Positions 30,366-39,868 are shown, counted from the first letter of the stretch. The stretch is DNA of 64,000 nucleotides from Pseudomonadota bacterium (GCA_018902545.1 JAHIQM010000010.1:1-64000); one strand, 5' to 3'. The notes: a model not told the origin generated them from the sequence alone. Translations and numbers: made by a program.

Positions 30366-31715
30366 ATGATTGATGCGTGGCACCACATTTCCTTATCGCT
30401 TGAGAAGAAGCTCACCCCTGGCCATTTCCAGCTCTGGATCAAACCCTTGCAGGGGTGTTTCGATAACGACACCCTCGTTCTTTGCGCCCCCAACTCCTTT
30501 GTATGCACCTGGGTGCGGGAGCGCATGCTCGGCCAGATCAAGGACGCGGCGGCCGAAACCCTCGGGTTCGCTCCGGCCGTGGAGTTGCGTTCCGCCCAGG
30601 CTGAAGCCGCTCCCGTCGCGCAGATCCAGTCCGCGCCTGCCAGAAAGATCGTCACCCGCCAGATGGGACTGCCCATGGCCCATGCCGTGCAGACACAGAC
30701 CGTCCAGAACTGGCGACATCAGTTCGATGACTTCATCGTCGGCCCCTGCAACAATCTTGCGTACGTTGCTTCGCGCAGCTTTTGTCAGGATGTGCAGGGT
30801 TCGGATCAACTTTTCCTGTGCTCCGCGCCGGGTCTGGGCAAGACGCACCTGGCCCATGCCATTGGCAGCGAGATCGCCCGGCAGACCAACCGGCAGCACC
30901 TGCGGGTCTGCTACTTAAGCGGGGAGGAGTTCGCTTCCCAACTGGTCATGGCCATCAAGGCCAAGGCCGTGGAGCAGTTCAAGGCCCGCTTCCGTTCCAA
31001 CGTGGATCTGCTGCTGCTTGAGGACGTGCATTTTTTCCAGGGCAAGGAGAAAATGCAGGATGAACTCCTTAACACCTTGAAGTCCCTTCAGAATCAGGGG
31101 CGCAGGGTGGTCATGACCAGCACCTTCCTGCCGCGGGAACTGTCCGACATCGACGCCAACCTGCTCTCCCGCTTCGCCCAGGGCTTCATGGCCGTCATCG
31201 ACAAGCCCGACCACAAAACCCGCATGGGCATCATCCAGGCCAAGACCATGGCCGCTCAGGTCAGCATGCCCGGCAGCGTGGCCGAACTCCTGGCCGACAG
31301 GATCAAGACCGACGTCCGTCAGCTCGAGAGTTGCCTTAAAAACATCATCCTCAAGGCCAAGCTCCTGAACATGGATATCTCCATGGATCTGGCCTGGGAG
31401 ATACTGCAGAACTACAACCTCGACAGCGCCTCCATCGATCTCGACAAGATCATCAGCTTTGTCTGCCAGGCCTACGGGTTCGGCTTTGACGATCTGCGCT
31501 CCAAGAGCCGCAAGCGCGACCGGGTCATCGCCCGCAACACAGCATTCTACCTGGCGCGCAAGCACACCGACCTTTCTCTGGTGGACATCGGGCGGCGCTT
31601 CAACCGCAAGCATTCCACCGTTATAAAGGGCATCGCCTCCGTGGAGCAGGAAGTCAGCCGCAAGACCTCCCTTGGCAACCAGCTCGCCCGCACCATGAAT
31701 CAGCTCCAGGCCTGA
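30366..31715 (+). CDS. dnaA: Chromosomal replication initiator protein DnaA, divergent
   Basis: All four DnaA domains are present in 449 residues: domain I (ISLSLEKKLTPGHFQLWIKPL), a short linker, the AAA+ domain III with Walker A APGLGKTHL (about 155-162) and domain IV with the helix-turn-helix (LSLVDIGRRFNRKHSTVIKG). Two sites differ from the usual form: Walker B reads LLLLEDVHFF (E219-D220, where most DnaA have DD), and the DNA-binding signature reads RKHSTV (R414-K415-H416) where GRDHSTV is usual. The ATG at 30366 begins domain I properly but lacks a Shine-Dalgarno; an upstream ATG at 30294 is possible. It may be a second DnaA rather than the main initiator. Confidence 0.85.
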   Translation: MIDAWHHISLSLEKKLTPGHFQLWIKPLQGCFDNDTLVLCAPNSFVCTWVRERMLGQIKDAAAETLGFAPAVELRSAQAEAAPVAQIQSAPARKIVTRQMGLPMAHAVQTQTVQNWRHQFDDFIVGPCNNLAYVASRSFCQDVQGSDQLFLCSAPGLGKTHLAHAIGSEIARQTNRQHLRVCYLSGEEFASQLVMAIKAKAVEQFKARFRSNVDLLLLEDVHFFQGKEKMQDELLNTLKSLQNQGRRVVMTSTFLPRELSDIDANLLSRFAQGFMAVIDKPDHKTRMGIIQAKTMAAQVSMPGSVAELLADRIKTDVRQLESCLKNIILKAKLLNMDISMDLAWEILQNYNLDSASIDLDKIISFVCQAYGFGFDDLRSKSRKRDRVIARNTAFYLARKHTDLSLVDIGRRFNRKHSTVIKGIASVEQEVSRKTSLGNQLARTMNQLQA

Positions 31716-31750
31716 TGCCCCGCCGGTCGTATCCGGCATGAAAAATAGAA

Positions 31751-31784
31751 AAAGGCCCATGCGTATTTCAGCGCATGGGCCTTT
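31751..31784. terminator. Bidirectional terminator between dnaA and the adhesion operon
   Basis: A perfect 13-bp inverted repeat, AAAGGCCCATGCG/CGCATGGGCCTTT, with an 8-base loop. The minus strand continues into TTTTTC, the plus strand into CTTTG. It lies between two converging genes and can serve both. Confidence 0.88.
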
Positions 31785-31801
31785 GTGCGTTAAGGGGCGG
31801 C

Positions 31802-33874
31802 CTATTCGAACGCTTTTTCCAGCACCTTGTTGCCGCGCGATGTTTTCAAGGCCGCGGCGAGAGCCTCCACGATATGCAGGTCGTAGCTGTGCGTCGAGGC
31901 GCGCAGGTTATCGAGGGCGTGCTCAGGGCTCATGGCCGGCCTGTAGGACCTGGGCCTGATCATGGCGCAGAAACTGTTGGCCACGCTTAAGACCCGGGCC
32001 TGGATGCCGATCTCGTCGCCGTGCAGACCCTTGGGGTAGCCGCTGCCGTCGAGGCGCTCGTTCATCTGGTACACCGCCTCGAACACGGGCAGTTCGAAGT
32101 CGATCTGGCACAGGATGTCCGCCGCGTGATCCACGTGTTTTTGCACCATTTCCTTTTCTTCTTCGGTGAGCTGGTCGACCTTGGTCAAAATCGCCTTGTC
32201 GATGAAGATTTTGCCGATCTGGGACAGGTTGGAAGCGATCTCCACCGTGGACTTGTCCTCGGGGGAGAGGTCCAGGCTTTCGGCCAGCAGGGAGGACACG
32301 TCGCGCATCAGCAGGGAATGGCCCGCCAGATACGGGTCCGTGAACTCGATGGCCTTGACCAAGGCTTCCACGGTCTGGGAGATGGCCTGGCGCTTGCGCT
32401 CCTCGGCCTGGACCATGGCAGTGATATCCCTGAACACGGAGACGATGCCCTGCGGCGTGTTGAGGTCATCTTTCAGGGTGACCTTGGTGATCTGGAAATG
32501 GTGCTCCCTGGATTTGAGGAAGATGCGCTCGGAGACGGTCACGGGCTCCCCGGTCTGCAGGGTGCGGGCGTCGGACTGCTCCAGGCGCTTGCCCGTGTCG
32601 AAGCCGAACAGGGCTACATCGTCCAGGCCGAGGACTTCGTCCTCGTCGCGGCCGACGCCTTCGGCCAGGGCCGGGTTGGCATAGGTGTAGTTGCCGCTCA
32701 GGTTTTTCACGGCGATAAAATCCGGGATGGTGCCGTTGATGGAATCGAGGAAGTTGCGCTGCTGTTCCAGTTCCTGGGCCAGGTCCTGAAATTCCCCGGC
32801 GATGCGCTTATGGCTTTTGCCGATGGTCCGCCACCAGAGGGCCCCGAAGAGCAGGCTGGTGACCATGGCGATGAGCCCCGCGATGAGTACGGAGATGCGG
32901 GTGTATTCCTGCAGCCCCTTGGTCGCGTTGCCGGTGTCCACCTCCTGCACGATCCACAGGTCGATATCGGGAATCTTTACGCCAAGGGAGAAGACGGGAG
33001 TCTGGCCGCCCAAGCTGTTTCGATTTGCAAAGCCGAGGCGCCGGGCCGAGTCCAGCTCAGGCGGGGAGGCGATCGGCGCGATTCCGCCGGGGCTCCAGGG
33101 CACGATCTCCTGGAAACCGGTCTCGGTCATCTGCATGATCCGGGTTCGCTCCCCGCTGGCCGAAAGGGGCGTGTTGGAAAGCAGGGAGGTGATGGTCATG
33201 GCCGCGCTCTTGGTAAGCATGGCCACGGCCACGGCTTTCTTTTCCCCGGTTTCCTCGGCAGTGGAAAAGATGGGCACGCACATGTCGATGACCAGGCCGT
33301 TGTCGGTCTGCCGCAGGGGGGAAAAGTGGGGCAGGGGGTAGGCGAAGGTCTTCTTGATCAGGGCCGTCTGGCTGGGGGAGAGCGGAGTCACCCGCGAGTC
33401 GGAGCCGATGTAGGATTGCCCGCTGCGGTGCACGATGCGTCCGGACAGAAAGCCCGCGAAGATCGTGAAATCCGAGAAGGTCTGGTGCATGAGCGGAAAC
33501 TGGTCGGTCAGCTGCGCCATCTGGTCATAGGAATCGCCCTCGGGGATGATGCCGGTGATCAGAAAACTCGGATCCGCGTCGATGAGGTCCATGTCGGTGG
33601 CATAAAGCCGGAACAGGTCGGAGGAGATGAGCTTGTCCGTCTGTTCCACCAGGCCCGCAAGCCAGGCCGAGAGGACATCGGCGCGGCTGGTGGCCAGCAG
33701 TTCGATTCTGTCCCGGACCTGCGTCTGCAATTCTCCCTGTTTGGCCTTCACGCTCCATGCCACCCAGGTCAAGAGCGCCACGATGATCAGGGAGATGATG
33801 GCGACCCCCATGACCAGTTCGGACCTGTTCTTGCCCATGGAGGGCGGAGCTGTTCTGCTGCTTGCTGCTGTCAT
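31802..33874 (-). CDS. Two-TM sensor with PAS and degenerate HD-GYP domain (LapD-like role proposed)
   Basis: A 690-residue membrane protein: TM helix at about 20-42, a periplasmic sensor region of nearly 300 residues, TM helix at about 335-358, a PAS domain (NGTIPDFIAVKNLSGNYTYAN...) and a C-terminal HD-GYP domain. HD-GYP proteins hydrolyse c-di-GMP, but here most metal ligands are gone: the HD of HDIGKI is S551-Q552, the HHE histidines are M604-N605, and the Asp of VADVFDAL is N633. H519, H590 and the GYP loop (G612-Y613-P614) remain. It is therefore more likely a binder than an enzyme. GGAGAAGGG precedes the ATG. It is the last gene of an operon with a LapG-like protease, a fusion protein and an exporter, so a LapD-equivalent role is inferred. 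Confidence 0.8.
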   Translation of the reverse strand: MTAASSRTAPPSMGKNRSELVMGVAIISLIIVALLTWVAWSVKAKQGELQTQVRDRIELLATSRADVLSAWLAGLVEQTDKLISSDLFRLYATDMDLIDADPSFLITGIIPEGDSYDQMAQLTDQFPLMHQTFSDFTIFAGFLSGRIVHRSGQSYIGSDSRVTPLSPSQTALIKKTFAYPLPHFSPLRQTDNGLVIDMCVPIFSTAEETGEKKAVAVAMLTKSAAMTITSLLSNTPLSASGERTRIMQMTETGFQEIVPWSPGGIAPIASPPELDSARRLGFANRNSLGGQTPVFSLGVKIPDIDLWIVQEVDTGNATKGLQEYTRISVLIAGLIAMVTSLLFGALWWRTIGKSHKRIAGEFQDLAQELEQQRNFLDSINGTIPDFIAVKNLSGNYTYANPALAEGVGRDEDEVLGLDDVALFGFDTGKRLEQSDARTLQTGEPVTVSERIFLKSREHHFQITKVTLKDDLNTPQGIVSVFRDITAMVQAEERKRQAISQTVEALVKAIEFTDPYLAGHSLLMRDVSSLLAESLDLSPEDKSTVEIASNLSQIGKIFIDKAILTKVDQLTEEEKEMVQKHVDHAADILCQIDFELPVFEAVYQMNERLDGSGYPKGLHGDEIGIQARVLSVANSFCAMIRPRSYRPAMSPEHALDNLRASTHSYDLHIVEALAAALKTSRGNKVLEKAFE

Positions 33875-33893
33875 ATTCCCTTCTCCATTAAGG

Positions 33894-34904
33894 TTAGTTC
33901 GCTACAGGGATGTGTGACCATCGGTGCTCCTCGTTCAGGGAGTATTGCGGGGTATAGTGTCTGTACTTGTCATGCGTGAAAATGGCGTCGGAGACGTTGT
34001 TTAAGATGTAGGCGTCCCCGTGCGTGAACACGGCCAGGACGGCGTGGGCGATGCCCCGGATGCGGTCCTTGACCACCACGATACGCAGATCGTCCTGCGA
34101 AATGCCGAGCTCTCGCAAGGCAAAGTATTTGATGATGGCGTAATCTTCGCAATCTCCAGAAATTTTTAAAAATTCCTGGGGGGTGGCCCACCAGTCCGAG
34201 ACGCCGAAGGCATCCTGATCCAGTCGGTAGGGCCATTTGTTGAAAAAGGAATTGACCATCTTGAGCTGTTCCATGCGTTCCTGCCCCCGGGCCTGTTTCA
34301 TGATGCGTTGCCAGCTGGTCGTACCGGGCGGACAGGTCTTGGGCGCGGCGCAAGTGTTCAATGTTTGTATCTCGCCCTTGACCTTGGACAACACCCGTTT
34401 CCATTTGGGCAGGGCGTTGAAATTGCCGCGAAAGGCTGCGCTCTGGAAAAGCCGGATCGGCCCGTCACCGGTCTTTGCCGCCCCCTGCACCCGCGCCGCC
34501 GGTGTTTCGGGCCCGGACGCCGCGCCCTGGCGCCAGACCGGAGTGGGCGCACTTTCCACTCGCGCGGGCCGGGCTTCTTCCGGCGGCGTCGGCGATTGCT
34601 TCCCTTGGCGCCAGACCGGCTGGGGAGAGGATTGTTCCAATCGGTCCTGATCCTGCGGCGCGGCGTTTCCGGTTTCCCGGACGTTTGCTGTCGCCGAGGG
34701 CGCCTGTTCCGGCTGGGTCTGTGCCTCCGTGGCCCGCATGTGCTCTTTCGCCGTGGCTTCCGAGTCTGCGGCCCGACTTTCCGTTTCCGCCGTAACCCCC
34801 GTCTCCACGCCCTGCCCGGGCGCGGCTCCCATTGCCGCGAATTCGCTGGGGATGACCAAGGCCCCGGCCAGCAGCAAAAGAATGAGGCAGGCGGTCCACT
34901 TCAA
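33894..34904 (-). CDS. LapG-like periplasmic cysteine protease (BTLCP family)
   Basis: Bacterial transglutaminase-like cysteine peptidase, the family of LapG, which cuts surface adhesins near their N terminus when c-di-GMP falls. A signal peptide (MKWTACLILLLLAGALVIP) precedes a proline/glutamate-rich linker of about 120 residues that contains PVWRQG twice, then the protease domain with the triad C252 (SGDCEDYA), H287 (GIAHAVLA) and D306 (NVSDAI). The start is a TTG at 34904, needed to keep the signal peptide; the next ATG would remove it. It begins four bases after the fusion-protein stop and ends 19 bases before the HD-GYP gene. The linker is longer than in typical LapG. Confidence 0.88.
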   Translation of the reverse strand: MKWTACLILLLLAGALVIPSEFAAMGAAPGQGVETGVTAETESRAADSEATAKEHMRATEAQTQPEQAPSATANVRETGNAAPQDQDRLEQSSPQPVWRQGKQSPTPPEEARPARVESAPTPVWRQGAASGPETPAARVQGAAKTGDGPIRLFQSAAFRGNFNALPKWKRVLSKVKGEIQTLNTCAAPKTCPPGTTSWQRIMKQARGQERMEQLKMVNSFFNKWPYRLDQDAFGVSDWWATPQEFLKISGDCEDYAIIKYFALRELGISQDDLRIVVVKDRIRGIAHAVLAVFTHGDAYILNNVSDAIFTHDKYRHYTPQYSLNEEHRWSHIPVAN

Positions 34905-34908
34905 GAGG

Positions 34909-36246
34909 TCAGCGCTCCCTCAAGGCGTTCTCCTTGGCCTTGAGAATGGGTTTTAAAAGATAGTCGAGCACGCTCTTCTTGCCGGTCAGGATGTCCACGC
35001 TGGCGGTCATGCCGGGGATGATGGGCAGCTTATCGCCGCGGTAGACGATGGCCGAGGCCTGGGTGCGCAGCTTGACCTTGTAGAAGCTCTCCCCCTTCTG
35101 GTCCTTCTGGTCCTGGATGGTGTCGGCGCTGATCTGCTCCACGGAGCCTTCAAGTCCGCCGTAGATGGAGAAGTCGTAGGCCGTGATCTTGATCATGGCC
35201 TTCTGCCCGGGATGCAGAAAGGCGATGTCGGCCGGCTTGATGTTGGCTTCGATGAGCAGGGTGTCATCGAGGGGGATGATCTCAAGGATCGGTTCGCCCG
35301 GTTTGACCACGCCGCCCACGGTGTTCAGGATGACCTGCTTGACGGTGCCGCGCACGGGACTGCGCACGTCCGTGCGCGTGACGCGGTCCTGGCCTGCGGA
35401 GAGGGCGTGCATCTTGGAATTGAGTTCCACCTGGTGCTGGTTCATCTCCTGGAGCGCCGTGGCCCTGAACTCGGCCATGCGCTGGGCCTGGCGTTCCTTG
35501 ATCTCCTGGGCCGCCTGCTGGGTGCGCGGGATGGCCACGCCCAGACTCTGCAGGTCGCCGCGCAGGGAGCTGACCGCGCGCTCCAGGGACAGGTAGTCCA
35601 CCCGGGGGTACACGTTTTTTTCCATGAGCGGCTTGGCGATAGACATTTGCTCCTGGGCCAGCTTCAGGTCCTGGGCCGTCTGGTTGCGGCGGATGGCCAT
35701 CTCGCTGGCTTCCTGCACGCGCTGGGTATGCTGGCTGCGCAGGATGTTCATCTCCTGGGTCAGCTGGTCCATGCGCGCCCGGTAGATGGCCATCTGGTCA
35801 TTGACCGCCCTCGGGGCCTTGGCCTGCAGTTCTTCGGAAAATTCCGGCTCTGTGCCTGAGAACTCAGCCCCCAGGCGGGTGATGGCGGCCTGGTGCTCCA
35901 GAGCCTGGCTGGCCGTGTCCTTCAAGGTGCTCTGAGCCATTTCGTTGCTGATGCGGACCAGGATGTCGCCCTTTTCCACGATCTGGTTCTCCCGCACCAG
36001 GGTTTCCTCCAGGATGCCACCTTCAAGGTTCTGGATGACCTGCACGCGCTGGGAGGGGATGACCTGGCCCATGCCGCGCGTGACCTCGTCCAGGATGGCG
36101 AAGTGGGTCCAGAGCAGAAGCGAGCCCAGGAGCAGGCAGATGGTCGCGGAGAGCACGTAGGCCCAGCGGTGGCCCCTGCGGTACATGGCCGCATCGACCA
36201 CGCTCATGTATTCGAGATCGGATTCGGAGTAGACGGGATTACGCAT
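34909..36246 (-). CDS. Type I secretion membrane-fusion protein (LapC/HlyD family)
   Basis: Links the inner-membrane exporter to the TolC-like outer-membrane pore. The 445-residue protein has one membrane helix (about 28-50), a lipoyl-like segment (QVIQNLEGGILEETLVREN), a long coiled coil with many Gln/Glu residues (about 110-270), and the HlyD C-terminal signature (DVRSPVRGTVKQVILNTVGG). CGGAG lies seven bases before the ATG at 36246, which overlaps the exporter stop by eight bases. Context: third component of an adhesin exporter. Confidence 0.92.
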   Translation of the reverse strand: MRNPVYSESDLEYMSVVDAAMYRRGHRWAYVLSATICLLLGSLLLWTHFAILDEVTRGMGQVIPSQRVQVIQNLEGGILEETLVRENQIVEKGDILVRISNEMAQSTLKDTASQALEHQAAITRLGAEFSGTEPEFSEELQAKAPRAVNDQMAIYRARMDQLTQEMNILRSQHTQRVQEASEMAIRRNQTAQDLKLAQEQMSIAKPLMEKNVYPRVDYLSLERAVSSLRGDLQSLGVAIPRTQQAAQEIKERQAQRMAEFRATALQEMNQHQVELNSKMHALSAGQDRVTRTDVRSPVRGTVKQVILNTVGGVVKPGEPILEIIPLDDTLLIEANIKPADIAFLHPGQKAMIKITAYDFSIYGGLEGSVEQISADTIQDQKDQKGESFYKVKLRTQASAIVYRGDKLPIIPGMTASVDILTGKKSVLDYLLKPILKAKENALRER

Positions 36247-38452
36247 TTTTGGCTCCGTTACCGCGTTTCTGCAGTTCGGCCAGCACATCGTTGCGCGGCC
36301 CGTCGGCGATGATCGATCCGCCTTCCAGGGCGATGACCCGCGTGGCCAGGGACAACAGGCTTGGCCTGTGGGTGATGAGGATCAGGGTTTTGCCTTTCAG
36401 GGCCGAGGACAGGCGCAGCTTCAGCACGGCCTCAACGCCCACGTCCATGGAGCTGCTGGGCTCGTCCAGGATGACGATGTCCGGGTCGAGCAGCAGGGTG
36501 CGGGCGATGGTGATGGCCTGCCGCTGCCCTCCTGACAGGGATAGCCCCCGTTCTCCGACTTGCAGATTGAAGCCTGCGGGGTTGTTTTTGATGAAGTCCG
36601 TGACCCCGGCAATGGTCGCAGCGCGCAGCAGGGCCTGGTCGCTGACGTGGGGCGCGCCGAGGGTGATGTTCTCACGCACCGTGCCGTGGAACAGGAAATT
36701 GTCCTGGGCCATGTAGCCGATCTTGGCGCGCAGCTCCGCCGGGTCGATCTGGCGGATGTCCAGCCCTCCGATCTTCACCGCCCCTTTCTGGGGCTCGTAG
36801 AGGCCGTTGATGAGCTTGCCCAGGGTGGTCTTGCCCGAGCCCATCTTGCCGATGATGGCCACACGTTCACCGTGAGCGATGTGCAGGCCGACGTGCGAGA
36901 GGGCGTTGGTCAGGGCGCTGGGGTATTTGAAGCTGACGTCCTCGAAGGTGATGGTCGAGCGCAGGTCCTGGTGTTCCGGATGCTGCACGTCCTCGGGGCG
37001 TTCGCTGGGGATCTGCATGAGCAGGTCCAGGTTCTTGAGCGCCATGCGGCTCTGCTGCAGGCGGGTCAGCATGGCCGCCACCGCACCGAGCGGGCTCATG
37101 GCCCGGCCCACGAGGATGGAGCAGGCGATGAGGCCGCCCATGGTCATCTCGCCTTCGGAGATGCGGTACACGCCCCAGATGATGACGCCCGCGTACACGA
37201 TCTGGGATGCGAACTGGGTGAAGCTTAAGGAGAAGGTCGACAGCGACTTGGAGCGGATGGCGGACTTGGCGCCCATGCCGACGATGTTTTCCCAGCGGCC
37301 GAGCATGGAGCCTTCGGCCCGGCTGGTCTTGATGGTTTCAAGGCCGCTGACCGCCTCCACCAAGAGGGCGTTCTTCTGGGTCGACTCCTTGTAGCCACCC
37401 TCGATGGCGCGTTTGAGCGGGCCCTGCATGATGATGCCGACCAGGATGACGATGGGCGCAGCAACGGCGGGCACGATGGCCACCGGGCCGCCGATGTAGA
37501 AGATGATGGTGATGAAGAGGATCAGAAACGGCAGGTCCACCAGGGCCAGCAGGGTGGTGGAGCTGAAGAATTCGCGCAGGGAGTCGAACTCGCGCACGTT
37601 GTTGACCAGCGCACCCGTGGATTCGGGCTTGTGGTCGAGACGGATGGACAGGAGGTGGCTCATGAGCTTGCTGGCCACCAGGATGTCGGAGTTGCGCCCG
37701 GCCACGTCCACGAAATAGCCGCGCAGGTTGCGCAAGGCAAAGTCGAAGAAGAAGGCGATGCCTACGCCAAGAGCCAGCACCCACAGGGTTTCAATGGCGT
37801 TGTTGGGCACGACCCGGTCGTACACGTTCATGGTGAACAGCGGCGAGGCGATGGCCAGCAGGTTGATGAAGATCGTGGCCAGGATCACGTGCCGGTAAAT
37901 GGGCAAAAAATGCAGGATGGTGCCCCAGAACCATTTCTTGGTGTTGAAGATTTTGAGCCCCTCGGTCCTGTTGTCCAGACTGGCCTTGGGGCGGGCGAAG
38001 ACCGCGTGCCCGGTGTAGGTTTCCTTGAGCTTTTCGAGCGGGGCGTCGAAGGGGGCGTTGGGATTTTCGGGCACGATGATACGGGCCTGACCCGCTTTCA
38101 CCTCGACCAGCACGCAGGCCGAACCGTCCTGCATGAGCAGGATGCAGGGCAAGTTCAGCGGCGATATTTTGTCGATGACCGGCTTGTGCGTGATCTGGGC
38201 GTCAATGCCCTCGCGCCGGGCGGCGCGGATTACCGCGTAGGGGGTCATGCCTTCCTGAGTGCGCGGCAGTCCGGCTTCCAGGGCCGTGGCGCTGACGGGC
38301 CGCCCTTGCAGGCGGGAGATGACGGACAGGCAGCCCACCAGCGGCGGAGTGAAATACACCTGCGAGGGGTTGAGCTGGGCGGTAACAGTCGGCCGCGGCC
38401 TGGCGACTGACGGGGCAGCGGGTACTGGAACGGCGACCTTGGGATCGTTCAT
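36239..38452 (-). CDS. Type I secretion ABC exporter (LapB type)
   Basis: A 737-residue ABC transporter with permease and ATPase fused. Order: an N-terminal C39-like domain (about 30-155), six-helix membrane domain (about 180-460), and ATPase domain with Walker A GKMGSGKTTL, signature LSGGQRQA and Walker B VILDEPSSSMD. The C39-like part keeps a Cys (PLVGCLSVI) but has no His at the expected place, so it is probably a substrate-docking domain, as in LapB and HlyB, not a peptidase. It heads the minus-strand operon; the adhesin 2.3 kb away on the other strand is the expected cargo. Confidence 0.92.
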   Translation of the reverse strand: MNDPKVAVPVPAAPSVARPRPTVTAQLNPSQVYFTPPLVGCLSVISRLQGRPVSATALEAGLPRTQEGMTPYAVIRAARREGIDAQITHKPVIDKISPLNLPCILLMQDGSACVLVEVKAGQARIIVPENPNAPFDAPLEKLKETYTGHAVFARPKASLDNRTEGLKIFNTKKWFWGTILHFLPIYRHVILATIFINLLAIASPLFTMNVYDRVVPNNAIETLWVLALGVGIAFFFDFALRNLRGYFVDVAGRNSDILVASKLMSHLLSIRLDHKPESTGALVNNVREFDSLREFFSSTTLLALVDLPFLILFITIIFYIGGPVAIVPAVAAPIVILVGIIMQGPLKRAIEGGYKESTQKNALLVEAVSGLETIKTSRAEGSMLGRWENIVGMGAKSAIRSKSLSTFSLSFTQFASQIVYAGVIIWGVYRISEGEMTMGGLIACSILVGRAMSPLGAVAAMLTRLQQSRMALKNLDLLMQIPSERPEDVQHPEHQDLRSTITFEDVSFKYPSALTNALSHVGLHIAHGERVAIIGKMGSGKTTLGKLINGLYEPQKGAVKIGGLDIRQIDPAELRAKIGYMAQDNFLFHGTVRENITLGAPHVSDQALLRAATIAGVTDFIKNNPAGFNLQVGERGLSLSGGQRQAITIARTLLLDPDIVILDEPSSSMDVGVEAVLKLRLSSALKGKTLILITHRPSLLSLATRVIALEGGSIIADGPRNDVLAELQKRGNGAKNA

Positions 38453-38617
38453 GCGTGCTTGGCCTCAATGATATTGATATGATGCCTGAAACTAAGACTT
38501 GGCCCGCCATCTTGCAAGGGGAATTCGGATTTTCCCTGCCGTAACGCCCGACGTGGCGCTCATCTTTTCCGCCGATTTTTCAGTGCGGAGGAGGCGGTTT
38601 CGACTGTATACGGATCT

Positions 38618-39868
38618 TTACAGTTCAGTTGAGAACGGGTTGAAAAATTGGCGTTGCCACATCAATTTTTTATCAACCGGAGTGAGCTGGGCTTCTTCAC
38701 AGATGGTATCCCAATTGTCACGTATGGCCGTTATTACCTTGTCAATAATGCCTGCAGCATCATCGTTGGTGAGTAAGAAGAGATTTGCAGCCTCTTTGCA
38801 GGTCTTGAGCTGGCTGTATCGGTTATTGCCAACAATCAACATTGCTTGAGTTGCTTCATTGCCAGAGCGATTTTGAGGGCAAATGTCATAGGCTGGGGTC
38901 AACCTCAGTTCGCGTCCATCCCAAAATGCGGCATGGTTTCGGGCGTGATCATCCGTATTGCCGCACAGCACATTGAACACCAGGCGGCCATAGAGCTCGT
39001 GCAGCGTCTGTTTTGGATTGGCAAACCGTGCGCGAATAATCTGCGCGAAGTCCTCATAACTGGCATAGCGTGCCTGCATGTCGCTCAAACCGAACAATGT
39101 CAGGGCAGAAACCATGCTTTTGCGCGTCCATCCCGAAACAATCCGCATACGATCAAAACGTTCAATCAGAAGCACATCTTTGCCGATGGCCTTAACCAGT
39201 CTGACGGGCGCGACATTCAGGCCAGCTTTTTCAGCCAGCCTCATGGCAACATATTCGGCCTTAACCACGCTATAGGTATCTGAACTTGATGAAAACTTTG
39301 CGATATACTTTGTGCAGCGATCTTCAATCAAGGCTTTTGGCCGCGCTCCGCCGATGGAACTGCCGTGGAACAGGGCTTGGTCGAGCTCTGGTGTCAAGAG
39401 AACCCCTTTTTCCACGCGATCCGCGGATTCCAGCAATTCCTCCAACCTGGCGTTATTGGCCGATCTTGGAACGTATTCACTCGGAGATTGCTGAAAATCA
39501 AGGGCACCGATGCGGTCAGAGCCTGACTCAAGCAGGTATGTCAGCTCGCCAAGCTCTGCCGTATCCGTGTCACGGCCTCTTTTTCCCAGTTGTCGATTGA
39601 TGATAACGCGCCGCCCCCAAGCATCCGGGGAGGCATCGCGGATACAGTTAGGAAGATCAAGGCCCCCCAGAAGTGGCAAAACGCCATGCTGCAAAGGCAG
39701 TTCAACGTCGTAAACGGGGATTGCATCAGGCCTTTCCAGATAGCTGCGACCGTAGTTGAAACGAACTACTTCGCCGTCAGCTTCCAGTTTTCCACAGACA
39801 ACTGGCGTTGTTTTCCCCGGCAGCCATATCCAGACATAGGCTTCTTTGTTTTGCTCAGAAGTCATCAT
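38618..39868 (-). CDS. hipA: HipA-family kinase toxin
   Basis: HipA proteins are Ser/Thr kinases that halt growth, in E. coli by phosphorylating GltX. The 416-residue protein has the Gly-rich loop SSIGGARPKAL, a catalytic GNTDDHARNHAAF, the metal motif YDICP and the N-terminal lobe (WLPGKTTPVVCGKLE). All expected kinase motifs are present. The start is one of two adjacent ATGs at 39868/39865, inside the end of hipB. It is oriented towards the adhesin export operon, 165 bases ahead. The region is AT-richer than its neighbours, which suggests insertion. Confidence 0.92.
   Translation of the reverse strand: MMTSEQNKEAYVWIWLPGKTTPVVCGKLEADGEVVRFNYGRSYLERPDAIPVYDVELPLQHGVLPLLGGLDLPNCIRDASPDAWGRRVIINRQLGKRGRDTDTAELGELTYLLESGSDRIGALDFQQSPSEYVPRSANNARLEELLESADRVEKGVLLTPELDQALFHGSSIGGARPKALIEDRCTKYIAKFSSSSDTYSVVKAEYVAMRLAEKAGLNVAPVRLVKAIGKDVLLIERFDRMRIVSGWTRKSMVSALTLFGLSDMQARYASYEDFAQIIRARFANPKQTLHELYGRLVFNVLCGNTDDHARNHAAFWDGRELRLTPAYDICPQNRSGNEATQAMLIVGNNRYSQLKTCKEAANLFLLTNDDAAGIIDKVITAIRDNWDTICEEAQLTPVDKKLMWQRQFFNPFSTEL

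Noticed and set aside
32021-33979. A 652-codon open frame on the plus strand opposite the HD-GYP sensor gene
   Set aside because: It is the complementary frame of a clear gene in GC-rich DNA; it has no recognisable domain and is rich in His, Gly and Gln as such shadows are.
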